The notes under the pieces: generated by a model
Told to the model about the DNA's origin: nothing
Databases searched by the model: none
What the model saw: only the letters and a program-made list of their open reading frames with translations
Part shown: positions 1-9,600 of the stretch, piece after piece
How positions within the stretch are numbered: the stretch's first letter is position 1
How the letters are laid out: every line of letters begins with the position of its first letter
Program-made: the position numbers and the translations under genes
Assembly: GCF_000445185.1 (NCBI RefSeq)
Contig: NZ_AVAF01000122.1
Span: 62,001 to 126,000, forward strand
Source: Thermoanaerobacter sp. A7A
Lineage (GTDB): Bacteria > Bacillota > Thermoanaerobacteria > Thermoanaerobacterales > Thermoanaerobacteraceae
Length of the DNA stretch: 64,000 bases
Direction: 5' to 3'

Positions 1-1
1 G

Positions 2-1069
2 ATTGCGAATGTAGAAAAGAAATTGTATGCGGTTCAATTCCATCCTGAAGTTTCACACACTCATAGAGGAACAGAGATTATAAGAAATTTCCTTTTTGAA
101 GTATGTGATTGCGCGGCAGATTGGACAATGGATTCTTTGATTGAGCAGACAGTAAAGGAAATAAAAGCGAAAGTAGGAAAACACAAAGCTGTATGTGCTC
201 TGTCTGGTGGTGTAGATTCTTCAGTGGCTGCTGTTTTAGTAGACAGAGCCATTCACGACCAATTGGTGTGCATTTTTGTTGATACAGGGCTTTTAAGGAA
301 AAACGAAGGAGATATGGTTATTGAAACTTTTAGAAAAAATTATGACATGAACATAATCCGGGTAGATGCAAAGGATAGATTTTTGTCACGACTTAAGGGA
401 GTTACGGATCCAGAAGAAAAGAGAAAAATTATTGGTAATGTTTTTATAGAAGTTTTTAAAGAAGAAGCTTTAAAGATAGGAGATGTGAAATTTTTGGTGC
501 AGGGTACTTTGTATCCTGATGTAATAGAAAGTGGCAATGGCGTGTCTTCTACTATTAAAAGTCACCACAATGTTGGAGGTTTGCCTGAAGATATAGGTTT
601 TGAACTTATTGAACCTTTGAGGATGCTTTTTAAAGACGAAGTAAGGCAAGTAGGAAAAGAATTGGGAATCCCCGAGGAAATATTGTATAGGCAACCTTTC
701 CCTGGACCAGGATTAGCAGTTCGAATCCTTGGTGAGGTTACAGAAGAGAAGTTGGAAATTTTGAGACAAGCTGACAGTATAGTTTTAAGAGAAATGAAAA
801 AGTTTGGCTGGTACAATAAAGTATGGCAATCTTTCGCGATTTTGCCTGGTATAAAAAGTGTTGGAGTTATGGGAGATGAGAGAACTTACGCCTATGCCAT
901 AATTTTGAGGGTAGTAGATAGCTACGACGGAATGACAGCAGATTGGACAAAGCTTCCTTATGAAATTTTAGAAAGTATATCTACTAGTATTACTAATGAA
1001 GTTCCGGGAATAAATCGAGTACTTTACGACATTACTTCTAAACCGCCTGCTACTATAGAGTGGGAATAG
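2..1069 (+). CDS. guaA: GMP synthase (glutamine-hydrolysing), C-terminal part, cut by window edge
   Basis: Converts XMP to GMP using glutamine and ATP, the last step of guanine nucleotide synthesis. The reading frame is open from base 2, so the true start lies upstream. The first residues ([13 protein letters not shown]) are the end of the class I glutamine amidotransferase domain with its catalytic His. Then come the ATP-pyrophosphatase P-loop (ALSGGVDSS) and the dimerisation domain ending in TIEWE. The 3' end of guaA is a known integration target, and the tyrosine-integrase element that follows appears to have used it. The C-terminus looks intact, so the insertion preserved the protein. A terminator follows the stop codon. 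Confidence 0.97.
   Translation: MANVEKKLYAVQFHPEVSHTHRGTEIIRNFLFEVCDCAADWTMDSLIEQTVKEIKAKVGKHKAVCALSGGVDSSVAAVLVDRAIHDQLVCIFVDTGLLRKNEGDMVIETFRKNYDMNIIRVDAKDRFLSRLKGVTDPEEKRKIIGNVFIEVFKEEALKIGDVKFLVQGTLYPDVIESGNGVSSTIKSHHNVGGLPEDIGFELIEPLRMLFKDEVRQVGKELGIPEEILYRQPFPGPGLAVRILGEVTEEKLEILRQADSIVLREMKKFGWYNKVWQSFAILPGIKSVGVMGDERTYAYAIILRVVDSYDGMTADWTKLPYEILESISTSITNEVPGINRVLYDITSKPPATIEWE
1061..1068. other. attL core candidate within guaA 3' end
   Basis: The octamer TGGGAATA overlaps the last Trp and Glu codons and the stop codon of guaA. It recurs exactly at 17503-17510, where it is preceded by ATTGAA, so both ends read I-E-W-E-stop. The crossover core may be a little longer with mismatches. 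The assignment is inferred from the duplication and the neighbouring integrase. Confidence 0.6.
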
Positions 1070-1080
1070 ACGTTAAAATG

Positions 1081-1124
1081 CCTCTGAACCCAGTAAAATA
1101 AAGGGTTTCAGAGGCTTAATTTTT
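1081..1124 (+). terminator. Rho-independent terminator after guaA
   Basis: CCTCTGAACCC pairs with GGGTTTCAGAGG (one bulge) across an AT-rich loop, followed by a run containing ATTTTTG. It lies 12 bases after the guaA stop, just inside the inferred element, so the element may supply the terminator. Confidence 0.75.
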
Positions 1125-1128
1125 GCTC

Positions 1129-1148
1129 GTGGTAGCAGTTTGGAAGCA
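1129..1148. other. Possible integrase arm-type site (left)
   Basis: The motif GTGGTAGCANNNTGGNAGCA occurs here and again, in the same orientation, at 17379-17398 near the other end of the element. Each copy is itself a near direct repeat of TGGTAGCA. Position inside both ends fits arm sites bound by the N-terminal domain of the integrase, but this is inference. Confidence 0.4.
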
Positions 1149-2258
1149 TTATTCTAAAATACCCGGATTTTTATCTGATTTTTGGCAAATATTAGGAGAA
1201 AATAACTCGTTCAGTTTACTGGAAACTTCCCCGTGCTTATTGGGGTATAAGTGGGCATATATTTCCAGAGTGGTCTCCACATTTTCATGGCCAAGACGCT
1301 CTGATATCAGCAGCGGGGAAAAACCAAGTTCAATCAATAACGATGCGTGGGAATGACGGATGTCATGAACACGTATCTTTTTTACCCCTGATTTCTTGCA
1401 ACCGCGGTCCATTTCACTTTGAAGGTAGTGCTTTGTATATTCAAAAAGGCGGTCCGAAGGCTCATAGTCCACCAGGCGGCCAGCGTAATCCTTCAGGATA
1501 TCCAGGAGGAAATCCGGTACAGTTATTACCCGGCGGCTCTTTGGAGTTTTTGGAGGAGAGATCACATCCTCTCCTCCGATCCTGGCGTAGCTCTTTGTTA
1601 TGCTTATCGTTTTAGCTTCAAAATTTACATCATTCAGAGTAAGGGCCAGGAGCTCTCCGGAGCGCATACCGGTCCAGAATAAGGTGTTAAAAATAGCATA
1701 CGATGCAGGCTTATCTGAAACAGCTTCAACAAAAAGCTGAAATTCATCTTTTGTCCAGAACTGCATAGCCTCGGCGTTCTTTTTACCGATAGATCCAGCG
1801 ACAGCTGCAGGATTGGTACTCAGTCCATAATAGCGCTTGGCAAAATTGAAAATGGCCGAAAGCTGATTATTTATCGTCTTGAGGTATGTTGGAGAATACT
1901 CGGCGTCATCATCCAGGAGCTCATTCTGCCATTTGCGTACCGTAGCGGCTGTTATAGCATTTACAGGTAAATCTTTAAAAGTTGGAAGTATTTTAGACTC
2001 AATGAGGTACTTCTTACTTTCGTATGTCGTGGAGCGGAGCCGCGATTTACAATCTTCCATGTATAGCTCCACCATAGAACCGAAGCTCATGTCACAGCTG
2101 CCGCTTTGCTTTTTTAGAAAGTCTCGCTCGTACTGGACAGCTTCGGATCTCTTCTGAAAGCCTCTCTTTTTGTGCTGACGCACGACACCGGCCCAGTCTT
2201 TATAGCGGAACCAGACATACCACGTTTTTCTCTCTTCATCTTTGTAAACTGGCAACAA
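1149..2258 (-). CDS. int: Tyrosine recombinase (integrase)
   Basis: Site-specific recombinase expected to integrate and excise the element. It is 369 aa. Residues 1-50 look like an AP2-type arm-DNA-binding domain, 55-150 a SAM-like core-binding domain, and 165-340 the catalytic domain. Catalytic residues are visible: Arg199 (TGMRSGE), a lysine in the 237-241 hairpin, His298 and Arg301 (HDIRH), His324 (LGHENVE) and nucleophile Tyr334. It lies 80 bp from the guaA stop and is transcribed away from the element interior's rightward genes, the usual layout for an integrase next to its attachment site. No frameshift is seen, so it is probably functional. Confidence 0.95.
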   Translation of the reverse strand: MLPVYKDEERKTWYVWFRYKDWAGVVRQHKKRGFQKRSEAVQYERDFLKKQSGSCDMSFGSMVELYMEDCKSRLRSTTYESKKYLIESKILPTFKDLPVNAITAATVRKWQNELLDDDAEYSPTYLKTINNQLSAIFNFAKRYYGLSTNPAAVAGSIGKKNAEAMQFWTKDEFQLFVEAVSDKPASYAIFNTLFWTGMRSGELLALTLNDVNFEAKTISITKSYARIGGEDVISPPKTPKSRRVITVPDFLLDILKDYAGRLVDYEPSDRLFEYTKHYLQSEMDRGCKKSGVKKIRVHDIRHSHASLLIELGFSPLLISERLGHENVETTLEIYAHLYPNKHGEVSSKLNELFSPNICQKSDKNPGILE

Positions 2259-2308
2259 ACCGCCTCCCTTCCTAAAAAGTCAGTAGCATATCATCAGGGC
2301 AAATCTTA

Positions 2309-2824
2309 TCAAGCCGATTGAGAGGGGGCCCCTTCAAATACTGTCCTATTCCTTAAAACATAGTCTCTCATCCACCAATCGAATGCGACCAAGAAAACAC
2401 CAATCACACCTCCCAGGACGAGGTTCACAATTGCAAAAGCAATTAACCAATTGCGCCGGCTGTCATACCAGGGCACGATCGCAGGATTGCCGGCGTATAT
2501 GCTCTTTACAGAGCGCAGCCTCATAATCGCATTAATGATATTCCATACACCGGCAGCTGCAGTCCACACAAGTACCAGTTGGACCACACCAATTATTAAC
2601 CAGAGGATGCCCGATACTGTTTCATACTTTTTGATACGATTGGCCACTTGGTCCGCAGCAGATGGAGCTGTAGCCTGTTTGAACTGTTTACGGGAAATTC
2701 CTGGAGGCTTTATCCGGAGCCGGGTACCGCAAGTAGGGCATTCGACAGTAAAACCGGAATCCGCTGTGGGTTCTTCTGTAACAAATTGATTGCCACATTT
2801 GCAGTTAACATTTATAGAAGCCAT
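2309..2824 (-). CDS. Zinc-ribbon membrane protein, function unknown
   Basis: 171 aa, starting at the ATG that follows GGAGGAG by six bases; a longer in-frame start 18 bases upstream lacks such a site. The N-terminus has two CxC/CxxC pairs (CKCGNQ, CPTCGT), a zinc ribbon of about 30 residues. A Lys/Gln-rich linker leads to two strongly hydrophobic stretches (about 70-100 and 125-150), so the protein is likely membrane-bound with a cytoplasmic zinc ribbon. It lies between the integrase and the repressor on the same strand, where prophages often carry lysogeny-expressed genes such as exclusion factors. I do not recognise a specific family and assign no function. Confidence 0.75.
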   Translation of the reverse strand: MASINVNCKCGNQFVTEEPTADSGFTVECPTCGTRLRIKPPGISRKQFKQATAPSAADQVANRIKKYETVSGILWLIIGVVQLVLVWTAAAGVWNIINAIMRLRSVKSIYAGNPAIVPWYDSRRNWLIAFAIVNLVLGGVIGVFLVAFDWWMRDYVLRNRTVFEGAPSQSA

Positions 2825-2891
2825 AACTTCTCCTCCCTTCATAAAATCCCAGCCGCTTAAGGCCGGGACTATTTTTAATTGGATTTATATA

Positions 2892-3464
2892 TTAATCTCT
2901 CTTGTCATGCTCTGCCATGGAATTAATAAGCCGCTCCAATGCTTCGATTACTTTTGCTTGCTGCAGACGTGGAAGCAGTCTACTTATGATTTTTGCGATT
3001 TCCGGAGGAGTATAGGAGCTGCCGGCCTTGTTTATTTCCTGGTTTAGTTTATAGCTTATAATATCAACACTTTCCGAGCTTTCTCCATGTTTCACGGAAT
3101 ATATATAAGTCATTACTTCAAGCAGAAAGTTCTCGAAGTTTGGATCCGAGAGTAACAAGTCAAGGGTAGGCTGAAGCTCAGGCGGAACGGACTTCAAAAA
3201 AACGATTGCCTTATCAGATAATGGAAGTTCAAATGTATTTGCTATTGCCTGATTTTCTACTGAACGATAGTCCGATCTGCCCAGGAGATAGTCCGCTGTA
3301 ACACCAAAAAAATCTGCGGCTTTGATAATAAACGAAGCATCAGGCTGGCGCTCACCCCTTTCATAATATCCAAGAGCGGAGCGGGAAACATTCAAGCTTT
3401 TTGCAGCCATTTCTTGTGATATTCCCATTTCTTCACGAAGTTTTAGGAGCATTTTATCTATCAT
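2892..3464 (-). CDS. XRE-family repressor of the element
   Basis: 190 aa from the ATG behind GGAGGATATCA; the longer frame starting 54 bases upstream would run through the promoter. Residues 5-60 form a classic Cro/CI helix-turn-helix (MGISQEMAAKSLNVSRSALGYYERGERQPD), followed by the DYLLGRSDYR motif typical of Firmicute phage and ICE repressors. The C-terminal part is helical with no Ser-Lys autopeptidase dyad or ImmA-type metalloprotease visible, so the induction mechanism is not evident. It is divergent from a small Cro-like gene and shares a 150-bp control region with two promoters and repeated GTGAC motifs. Confidence 0.85.
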   Translation of the reverse strand: MIDKMLLKLREEMGISQEMAAKSLNVSRSALGYYERGERQPDASFIIKAADFFGVTADYLLGRSDYRSVENQAIANTFELPLSDKAIVFLKSVPPELQPTLDLLLSDPNFENFLLEVMTYIYSVKHGESSESVDIISYKLNQEINKAGSSYTPPEIAKIISRLLPRLQQAKVIEALERLINSMAEHDKRD

Positions 3465-3487
3465 TGATATCCTCCGTTCTGTGTGTA

Positions 3488-3574
3488 AACGTGACCTGAT
3501 GTGTTCAGTATAATACAACGTGACACTTTTGTCAACAAAATTCCATTGACTAAAGACGAGCAGTGTGATAATAT
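3488..3574. promoter_or_regulatory. Divergent promoters and operator region of the element's switch
   Basis: Rightward: TTGACT at 3546-3551, 17-bp spacer, TAATAT at 3569-3574. Leftward (complement): TTGACA at 3531-3536, 17-bp spacer, TATACT at 3508-3513, driving the repressor. AACGTGAC occurs twice, at 3489-3496 and 3519-3526. The second copy lies between the leftward -35 and -10, as expected for a repressor operator. Confidence 0.7.
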
Positions 3575-3620
3575 GTGCTTATAAATGTGGCAATATTTAA
3601 GTAAAGGAGGCCAAAATGCC

Positions 3621-3839
3621 ATGATTGTGGCAAATACAAAATTATTAAAGACGGAGAGGGTAAAGCGCGGATTGAGTAAAACCGATCTGGCGAAAAAACT
3701 TGGAGTAAATCATTCTGTCATTGTTCGGGTAGAACAGGCAAAAGGTACAAGCCCGAGAACAGCTAAAGCAATATGCGATTTCTTTAACCTGCCATTTGAA
3801 GAGCTGTTCACTATTGTAGAGCAGTCAAGCGGGAGGTAG
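3621..3839 (+). CDS. Small XRE-family (Cro-like) DNA-binding protein
   Basis: 72 aa, almost entirely one helix-turn-helix domain (KRGLSKTDLAKKLGVNHSVIVRVEQ) followed by FFNLPFEELF. The start is the ATG about ten bases after AAAGGAGG; an ATG five bases earlier opens only a two-codon frame. It is the first gene of the rightward lytic-type operon and divergent from the repressor, so a Cro-like or early-regulator role is likely by position. The sequence shows only DNA binding. Confidence 0.8.
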   Translation: MIVANTKLLKTERVKRGLSKTDLAKKLGVNHSVIVRVEQAKGTSPRTAKAICDFFNLPFEELFTIVEQSSGR

Positions 3840-3884
3840 GGAAATGGATAGCATATTAATAGCTCCAGGATTGGAGGTGCGAGC

Positions 3885-4922
3885 ATGGCCCGACCTCAAA
3901 AAGAAGGATTAGATTACTTCCCACTCGATGTGGATATGGATCAAGACGACAAAATAGCCCTTATTGAAGCAAGATACGGATTAATAGGCTTTGGAGTAGT
4001 GATCAGGCTGTTCATGAAAATTTATAAAAACAGTTATTTTTATGAATGGACAGAGAAAGAACAGTTACTATTTGCAAGGCGGGTTAATGTAGACATTAAT
4101 GTAATTAATGAAATCATAAACGATTGCTTAAAATGGGGCATCTTTGATAAATCCATATATGAAAAGCACAAGGTATTGACTTCGCGCGGTATCCAAAGGC
4201 GATATTTGAAGGCAGCAGATAGAAGACAAAGAGTTCAGATAAGCTCGGCATACTTGCTTTTAGATGATGAGGAAGTTAATGCATTCAAAAACTTAGTTAT
4301 TGTCAACAATAACCCCCATTCAAGCGGTAATAATGCTGACATTAATCCCCAAAGCAAAGAAAAGAACAGTAAAAAAGAAAGTAAAGAAGAGAAAACAGTA
4401 ATTACTTCGACTGATGCTGATAGTGGCCCAGAACAAAAAGATATTCGATCAGGCGAGAGCCTAACGGTTGAAGAGGTAAAAATGGCCGGAATGGCAGCAG
4501 GAAAAGAAACCTGCGAACAGCCCTCCAAGACCCTGGTTGAAAGAAGGTTTGACGAGTTCTGGGCGGCTTATCCAAAGAAGGTAGGCAAGAAAGCGGCCTG
4601 GGCGGCCTGGAAAAAGGTAAAGCCGGATGCGGAACTGTTTGACAAAATCATGACGGCCATAAGTAAAGCTAAAGCAACGGAGCAATGGCAAAGGGAAAAC
4701 GGCAGATTTATTCCGAACCCAACAACCTGGCTGAACCAGGGACGATGGGATGATGAATACGAGGAGGGACCGATAAATGGAGTCAATAGCAAGCATTTTG
4801 ACGGGTATAACCAGCAACCAGCGGTCAGCCCGCCGGGAAACGAAGGTAAGAGGGATGCCCTTGCAGGTTTCAAGAGAGCCGAAGTTCTTGATTTATATTC
4901 ACGATCAATAAAGGGGAAATAA
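3885..4922 (+). CDS. Phage-type replication initiator, DUF4373 N-terminal domain
   Basis: 345 aa. Residues 1-115 match the Lin1244/Lin1753-type N-terminal domain (DUF4373: GLDYFPLDVDMDQDDKI, YGLIGFGVVIRL), a winged-helix fold found in phage replication proteins. The middle (140-215) is charged, low-complexity linker. Residues 222-295 carry the common C-terminal module with FWAAYPKKVGKKAAWAAW and FIPNPTTWLNQGRWDDE. It probably recruits host helicase to the element's origin. No DnaC-like loader follows, which is unusual for phage operons. The start ATG has GGAGG about eight bases upstream. Confidence 0.85.
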   Translation: MARPQKEGLDYFPLDVDMDQDDKIALIEARYGLIGFGVVIRLFMKIYKNSYFYEWTEKEQLLFARRVNVDINVINEIINDCLKWGIFDKSIYEKHKVLTSRGIQRRYLKAADRRQRVQISSAYLLLDDEEVNAFKNLVIVNNNPHSSGNNADINPQSKEKNSKKESKEEKTVITSTDADSGPEQKDIRSGESLTVEEVKMAGMAAGKETCEQPSKTLVERRFDEFWAAYPKKVGKKAAWAAWKKVKPDAELFDKIMTAISKAKATEQWQRENGRFIPNPTTWLNQGRWDDEYEEGPINGVNSKHFDGYNQQPAVSPPGNEGKRDALAGFKRAEVLDLYSRSIKGK

Positions 4923-5042
4923 GACTATGGTTGCTAACAAGCAAAAATAAAAACGAGAGCATTTAAAACAGCTCCCGCTCCGTTTTAGCCCAATATCCAC
5001 AATCTTTTTTAATATTCTATCACGGAGAGGGGGTTATTACAA

Positions 5043-5726
5043 GTGACAAATGAGGAGTTGGCAACCATGGCCGCGCATGGAGATATTGAAAGCTTGAATA
5101 AATTATATTTGGCGGTAAGACCTCTACTCTACAAGCTAATAGAACACTACTTCCCCCTATGTAAAAAAAGTTTAGTGGAACCAGATGATTTGCTGCAGTG
5201 CGGCTATTTTGTTGTTTTAGAAGCGGTGAAATATTTTACACCTGAAAAAGGCCTAAAATTTACCTCATATTTGGGATATTGCGTGCAAAAGGTTTGTCTT
5301 GAGGAGTTAGGGTTCAGAAAAAAACACGTAGAAACTATTTCACTTGAGACACCATTGTCAGATGATGAATCGTTTACTTTGGGCGATACGATAGAGGATC
5401 CTACTGCAGATACATACAGCTATTGCGAGCTAAATGATATGCAAATAATAGTCCGACAAGAAATAGAAAGGCTTCCTCCCCGTGAGCAATGTGTGATATA
5501 TGGCATTTTCTATTATGAAAAGACAATAGAGGCACTCGCCCAGGAGTTAGGATGGGAACGCGGATCAGTTATTTCAGCGAGAGATGCTGCTTTTAACCAA
5601 TTACGACGCTCAAAGGCTATAAGAGAATTAAGAAAGGCCTATAACTGGAACAATAAACAGCCAAGCTACCTTGATCCGGAAAAATTAATCGTTCTATTGG
5701 GGGATAGCGGGCTTGAACCCATATAA
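5043..5726 (+). CDS. Element-encoded sigma-70-like factor
   Basis: 227 aa with a GTG start behind GGAGAGGGGG. Residues 1-100 resemble sigma region 2 (DDLLQCGYFVVLEAVKYFTPEKGLKFTSYLGYCVQ); residues 145-200 resemble region 4 (LPPREQCVIYGIFYYEKTIEALAQELGWERGSVISARDAAFNQLRRS). A longer C-terminal tail follows. Such factors occur in Firmicute phages and integrative elements and are thought to direct RNA polymerase to late genes. Here it precedes the tape-measure block, so control of those genes is plausible but unproven. The 120-bp gap upstream has no other gene. Confidence 0.8.
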   Translation: MTNEELATMAAHGDIESLNKLYLAVRPLLYKLIEHYFPLCKKSLVEPDDLLQCGYFVVLEAVKYFTPEKGLKFTSYLGYCVQKVCLEELGFRKKHVETISLETPLSDDESFTLGDTIEDPTADTYSYCELNDMQIIVRQEIERLPPREQCVIYGIFYYEKTIEALAQELGWERGSVISARDAAFNQLRRSKAIRELRKAYNWNNKQPSYLDPEKLIVLLGDSGLEPI

Positions 5727-5743
5727 GAAAAGGAGGGGGAATT

Positions 5744-6187
5744 ATGGAGGTTAGTATCACAAAATTCATTGAGCTGGAAGATTGCTCAAAAATGACTATA
5801 AAGAAGCGTTATGAAACTGTCAGGCGAGCTTTGAATCGATTTAAATATAAAAAGTCAAGCCCCGAAGAGAGAAAAATCCTTGTGGAGGCAATGCAGAAAT
5901 ATAAGAGCTTGGCCATAAGAGAAGAAAAGGCCAGAATTTACAATGTGTTGTTATATTACTATTTTTCAAGCCGCCCTTTGACAGATAAACAATTGATGAA
6001 ATTATTTAACATTGACCGAAGGACCGTATATAAGGACATAGACAGAGGCGTAAAGGACCTGACGGTTATTTTATATGGTATCGGTGGGATTGAGTTGCTT
6101 CCGGAAGAGGAAAGTCCGGATTTTATAAAAGCTAAACTCCAGGAGGCAATAACAAAAAAACTAACTGAAGAATTTGGGAGGAGGTGA
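5744..6187 (+). CDS. Small phage-type HTH protein
   Basis: 147 aa behind AAGGAGGGGG. The central part (SSRPLTDKQLMKLFNIDRRTVYKDIDRGVKDLTVILYGIGGIELLP) resembles a helix-turn-helix of the kind in phage late regulators and small-terminase-like proteins. The N-terminus is basic and helical. It lies between the sigma-like gene and a coiled-coil gene and overlaps the latter's start region, so all are probably co-transcribed. A DNA-binding or regulatory role is likely; a DNA-packaging role cannot be excluded from sequence alone. Confidence 0.7.
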   Translation: MEVSITKFIELEDCSKMTIKKRYETVRRALNRFKYKKSSPEERKILVEAMQKYKSLAIREEKARIYNVLLYYYFSSRPLTDKQLMKLFNIDRRTVYKDIDRGVKDLTVILYGIGGIELLPEEESPDFIKAKLQEAITKKLTEEFGRR

Positions 6188-6192
6188 GAGTG

Positions 6193-6492
6193 ATGTTCCC
6201 TACTGCAGAGTTTAGAAATGAGGAAAGAGCCAAGTACATCGAAAAGCTAAAACAGCGCCAGGAGCTCAAACGGCAGCAAGAGGAGAGGGAAGCTGCAGCG
6301 AGGAAGGCTGCTGAAAAGACGCCATATGAAAAAAGCTTGGACAAGCTAAAAGAAGCCAAAGAGTTCATTAACAGCATTCAGATAGGCAGCCCAATGAACG
6401 AAGGATATATAGCCGCTGCACTAAAGCAAATATGCGACATTTTGGACTTTTGCTTGAATGAAATCAAGCCAGAAAACAGCTCGGAGGAATAG
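6193..6492 (+). CDS. Small coiled-coil protein, unknown
   Basis: 99 aa. The ATG start has AGGAGGTG five bases upstream; a GTG nine bases earlier is in frame but too close to that site. Residues 8-50 are highly charged and heptad-like (ERAKYIEKLKQRQELKRQQEEREAAARKA, given in part), predicting a coiled coil, followed by a helical C-terminus with two Cys. Its position directly before the tape-measure gene is where tail-assembly chaperones are usually encoded, but I see no sequence support for that role and no slippery sequence for a -1 frameshift. Confidence 0.65.
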   Translation: MFPTAEFRNEERAKYIEKLKQRQELKRQQEEREAAARKAAEKTPYEKSLDKLKEAKEFINSIQIGSPMNEGYIAAALKQICDILDFCLNEIKPENSSEE

Positions 6493-6525
6493 TCCGGGAA
6501 GCTATAAGCAGAAAGGAGGGATAAC

Positions 6526-6612
6526 GTGAAAAGCGGAAAGTTAAAGGGAAAAGGCTATATAAGTGCATTAGTCAGCAACTTTCTTTGCTGCGTTAGAGGA
6601 CCTCCCTCCTAA
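6526..6612 (+). CDS. Possible 28-residue basic peptide
   Basis: A GTG codon lies six bases after AAGGAGGG and opens 28 codons ending just before the tape-measure Shine-Dalgarno. The peptide begins MKSGKLKGKGYIS and contains a Cys pair and a Pro pair. The good ribosome-binding site is the main support. Short length and lack of known relatives keep confidence low. Confidence 0.4.
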   Translation: MKSGKLKGKGYISALVSNFLCCVRGPPS

Positions 6613-6655
6613 AGTTCATCCAATAAAAAAATACTGCAGAAAGGAGGAAAAGAGA

Positions 6656-9600
6656 ATGGCTGAACCTTTTCGAATTGAGATACCAATAAGCATCAAGGAT
6701 AACACAGATCCCGGAGTGTCCCAGGCTAAAAATAAGCTGAATGCCTTTGATAAAGCAAGTCAAAGGACCCAGGAACGGCTGGAACAGATGAATAAAACCC
6801 GATACCAGATCATCCTTGAGGCTTTAGATAGAGCTTCAAGTATAGTCGGTACTGTTTCATCTAAAGCTCGCAGCATAGCGGGTAAGACGTTTAGCTTCAC
6901 GATGAAAGTAATCGACCTGGCCACGGCACCGTTAAGGGCCCTATGGAACTTCGCGACGTCCATACAAGGCGCCATACTCGGTGCGACCGGTGCATTTGCC
7001 GGCATTTATAAACCGATGGAAATCGCCGGCGATTTCGAGCAGACACAGATCGCATTTGAAACCATGCTAAAAAGCGCCGAGAAGGCAGAAAAATTCCTGA
7101 AGGAAGCGTCACAGTTCGCGAACAAAACACCGTTCGAATTTCCGGAACTGATCAACAGTAGTAAGCTGCTGATGGCCTTCGGTTTTGAAGCAGACAAAGT
7201 GCTCGATATGTTAAAGACCATAGGCGACACGGCCAGCGGCCTGGGAGCCGGTTCTGAAGGAATAGACCGTATAACGAGAGCACTCGGCCAGATGAGAGCG
7301 AAAGGACGAGCACAGGCAGAGGAACTCCTGCAGCTTCAGGAGCTTGGTGTACCAGCCAACCAAATACTGCAAGAAGAGCTCGGCCTAACCGGAGAACAGA
7401 TCGCAAACATCGGTAAAGAGAGTATAGAGGCCTCGAAGGTAATAGACGCATTGCTGCGAGGCATGGAAAAGCGCTTCGGCGGCATGATGGACAATCAATC
7501 CAGGACGGCCAAAGGCATGATTTCAACCCTGAAAGACACGCTTCAAAACTCCCTGTTAAGACAATGGGGAGAAGGCCTATGGGCAGGAATTAAACCAGGA
7601 CTTGAAAAACTCACCACCTGGATAGACGAGAACCAGGATATCATCGCTCAATGGGGAGAGGCCTGGAAGAAAGCCGGAGCAAATATTTCCAAGTGGGTAA
7701 TGGCCAGAGTGGACGATTTAAGAAACAGCATACAACGCATGGTTAACTCCCAGGAATGGAAGGACGCGAAAAACTTCGGAGAAAAGCTGAAGATAGCCTG
7801 GGACAAGATCATAGCGCAGCCGTTCAACGAATGGTGGAATTCAACCGGCAAGGCCTGGCTTGCAGACAAAGCCAGCAAAATCGGTGAAGGAATAGGAACT
7901 GCGCTCTCCGCAGGATTGCTGGCCATACTCGGAATAGACGCAAAAGGTGCCGTAGAGGAAGGAACCAGCATAGGAGCTTCATTCGCTGAAGGTTTCCAAA
8001 AAGGATTTGATGGCGAGAAGGTAGGCGAGGCGATCTTAAACGCCATAAAAGGTGTATTCAAGGACGCAGGAACGCTGCTCCCAGGAGGAGAGAAACCAAC
8101 CAGTACATCCTGGCTGTCTGCCGGCGCAATAGCATTGGCGCTTCAAAAGCTTGGAATTTTCAAGCTGTTAGGCAAAGGCGGCAAGGGTTTAATTAATCTC
8201 CTTGGGAAAGGGAGCAAGGATGGAGTACCGGCAGCAACAGGATCTCTTGTCCCTGACAGTTTCATAACTTCCACTATGGCCGTTACGGCCTCTGTAGTTT
8301 ACATCAATGGCCCAACGATTGGAGGAGGCGGAAGCGGGGGCAAAATCATAAACAACATTCCAAGCTTACCTGGAGGAGGACCTGCGACAATACCAAAGCT
8401 TCCTGGAGGAGGATCGCCTCTTGCTTTACCGGGCGCCGCCGGAGCGGCAGGAAAGGCAATAAATACTGTGAAGCTTGCTAATGGCACATATGTAGCGTCA
8501 GGAGGTGCGTTAACAACAGGCCTGGCCAAGTTAGGAGTAGCACTCGGCAGCGGTGCAACAACTGCTAGCGGAGCTGCAGCGGTCGGAGGTGCCTCGATTG
8601 CTGGAATTATCGGCGGCATTCTTGGACTTGGATCAGCTGGTATTGATGTTTACCAGGGAATAAAAGCGAGCAAGGCCGGCAATAGCAAAGCTGCTAAAGA
8701 TGAATATGTAACAGCAGGGACCAAGGCTGGCATGGTCGGCGCGGGAGCTGCTGCAGGCGCTGCCATTGGCGCTTTATTTGGAGGCATAGGTGCGGTACCA
8801 GGAGCGCTTATAGGAGCGGGAATCGGTGGAGCTGCCGCACTTTTCACCGGAGATAAAGCAGGAAAAGCCCTATCGGACGCGACAGACAAAGACGGAGCTC
8901 TGACAAAGTTCTGGGAAAACACCAAGCAATGGGCAAGTAACACATGGGACTCCATCAAAACCGGAGCTTCAAACGCCGGATCCTGGGTGGCCGAGAAGTG
9001 GAACGCAGCAGGAGACTGGATAAGCAACAAATGGAGTAGCTTCAGCGACTGGTTCGACACTTCGGTATGGACCCCGGTAAAAGACGCGGCACAAGCTGCA
9101 GGTGAATGGGTAAGCCAGAGATGGGATGAAGCCAGGACGTGGATCGGAGACAGATGGTCTGATTTTTCTTCCTGGTTTGACGAATCCATATGGACCCCAG
9201 TAAGCAATGCAGCGCAGGCAGCCGGCCAATGGGTAAGTGACCGCTGGAACGAGGCAAGGACATGGATAGGCGAACGCTGGTCCGACTTTTCAACATGGTT
9301 TGAAGAGAGCATATGGACCCCGGTCAAAACAGGAGCCCAGGCGGCAGGTCAGTGGGTAAGCGAAAGATGGAGCGAGGCCAAGGCCTGGGTAAGCGAGACA
9401 TGGGGAACTGTAAGCACCTGGTTTGATGAAACGGTATGGCAGCCGGTAAAAAGCGCAGCACTGACAGCCGGAGCATGGCTGGGAGATCAGTTCACAGCGG
9501 CAAAGAACGCCATAAGCGAGGCCTGGTCCGGAGTATCCGACTGGTTCTCAAATAACGTATGGGAGCCCATCAAGAACGGAGCAACCAAAGCATGGGAATG

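Noticed and set aside
3844-3912. 22-codon frame between the Cro-like and DUF4373 genes
   Set aside because: It has a fair Shine-Dalgarno but overlaps the DUF4373 start in another frame and encodes nothing recognisable; possible leader, not supported enough to list.
8650-9327. Antisense frame of 225 codons inside the tape-measure gene
   Set aside because: It mirrors the Trp-rich repeats (many His/Ser from TGG codons) and has no ribosome site; a shadow of the real gene.
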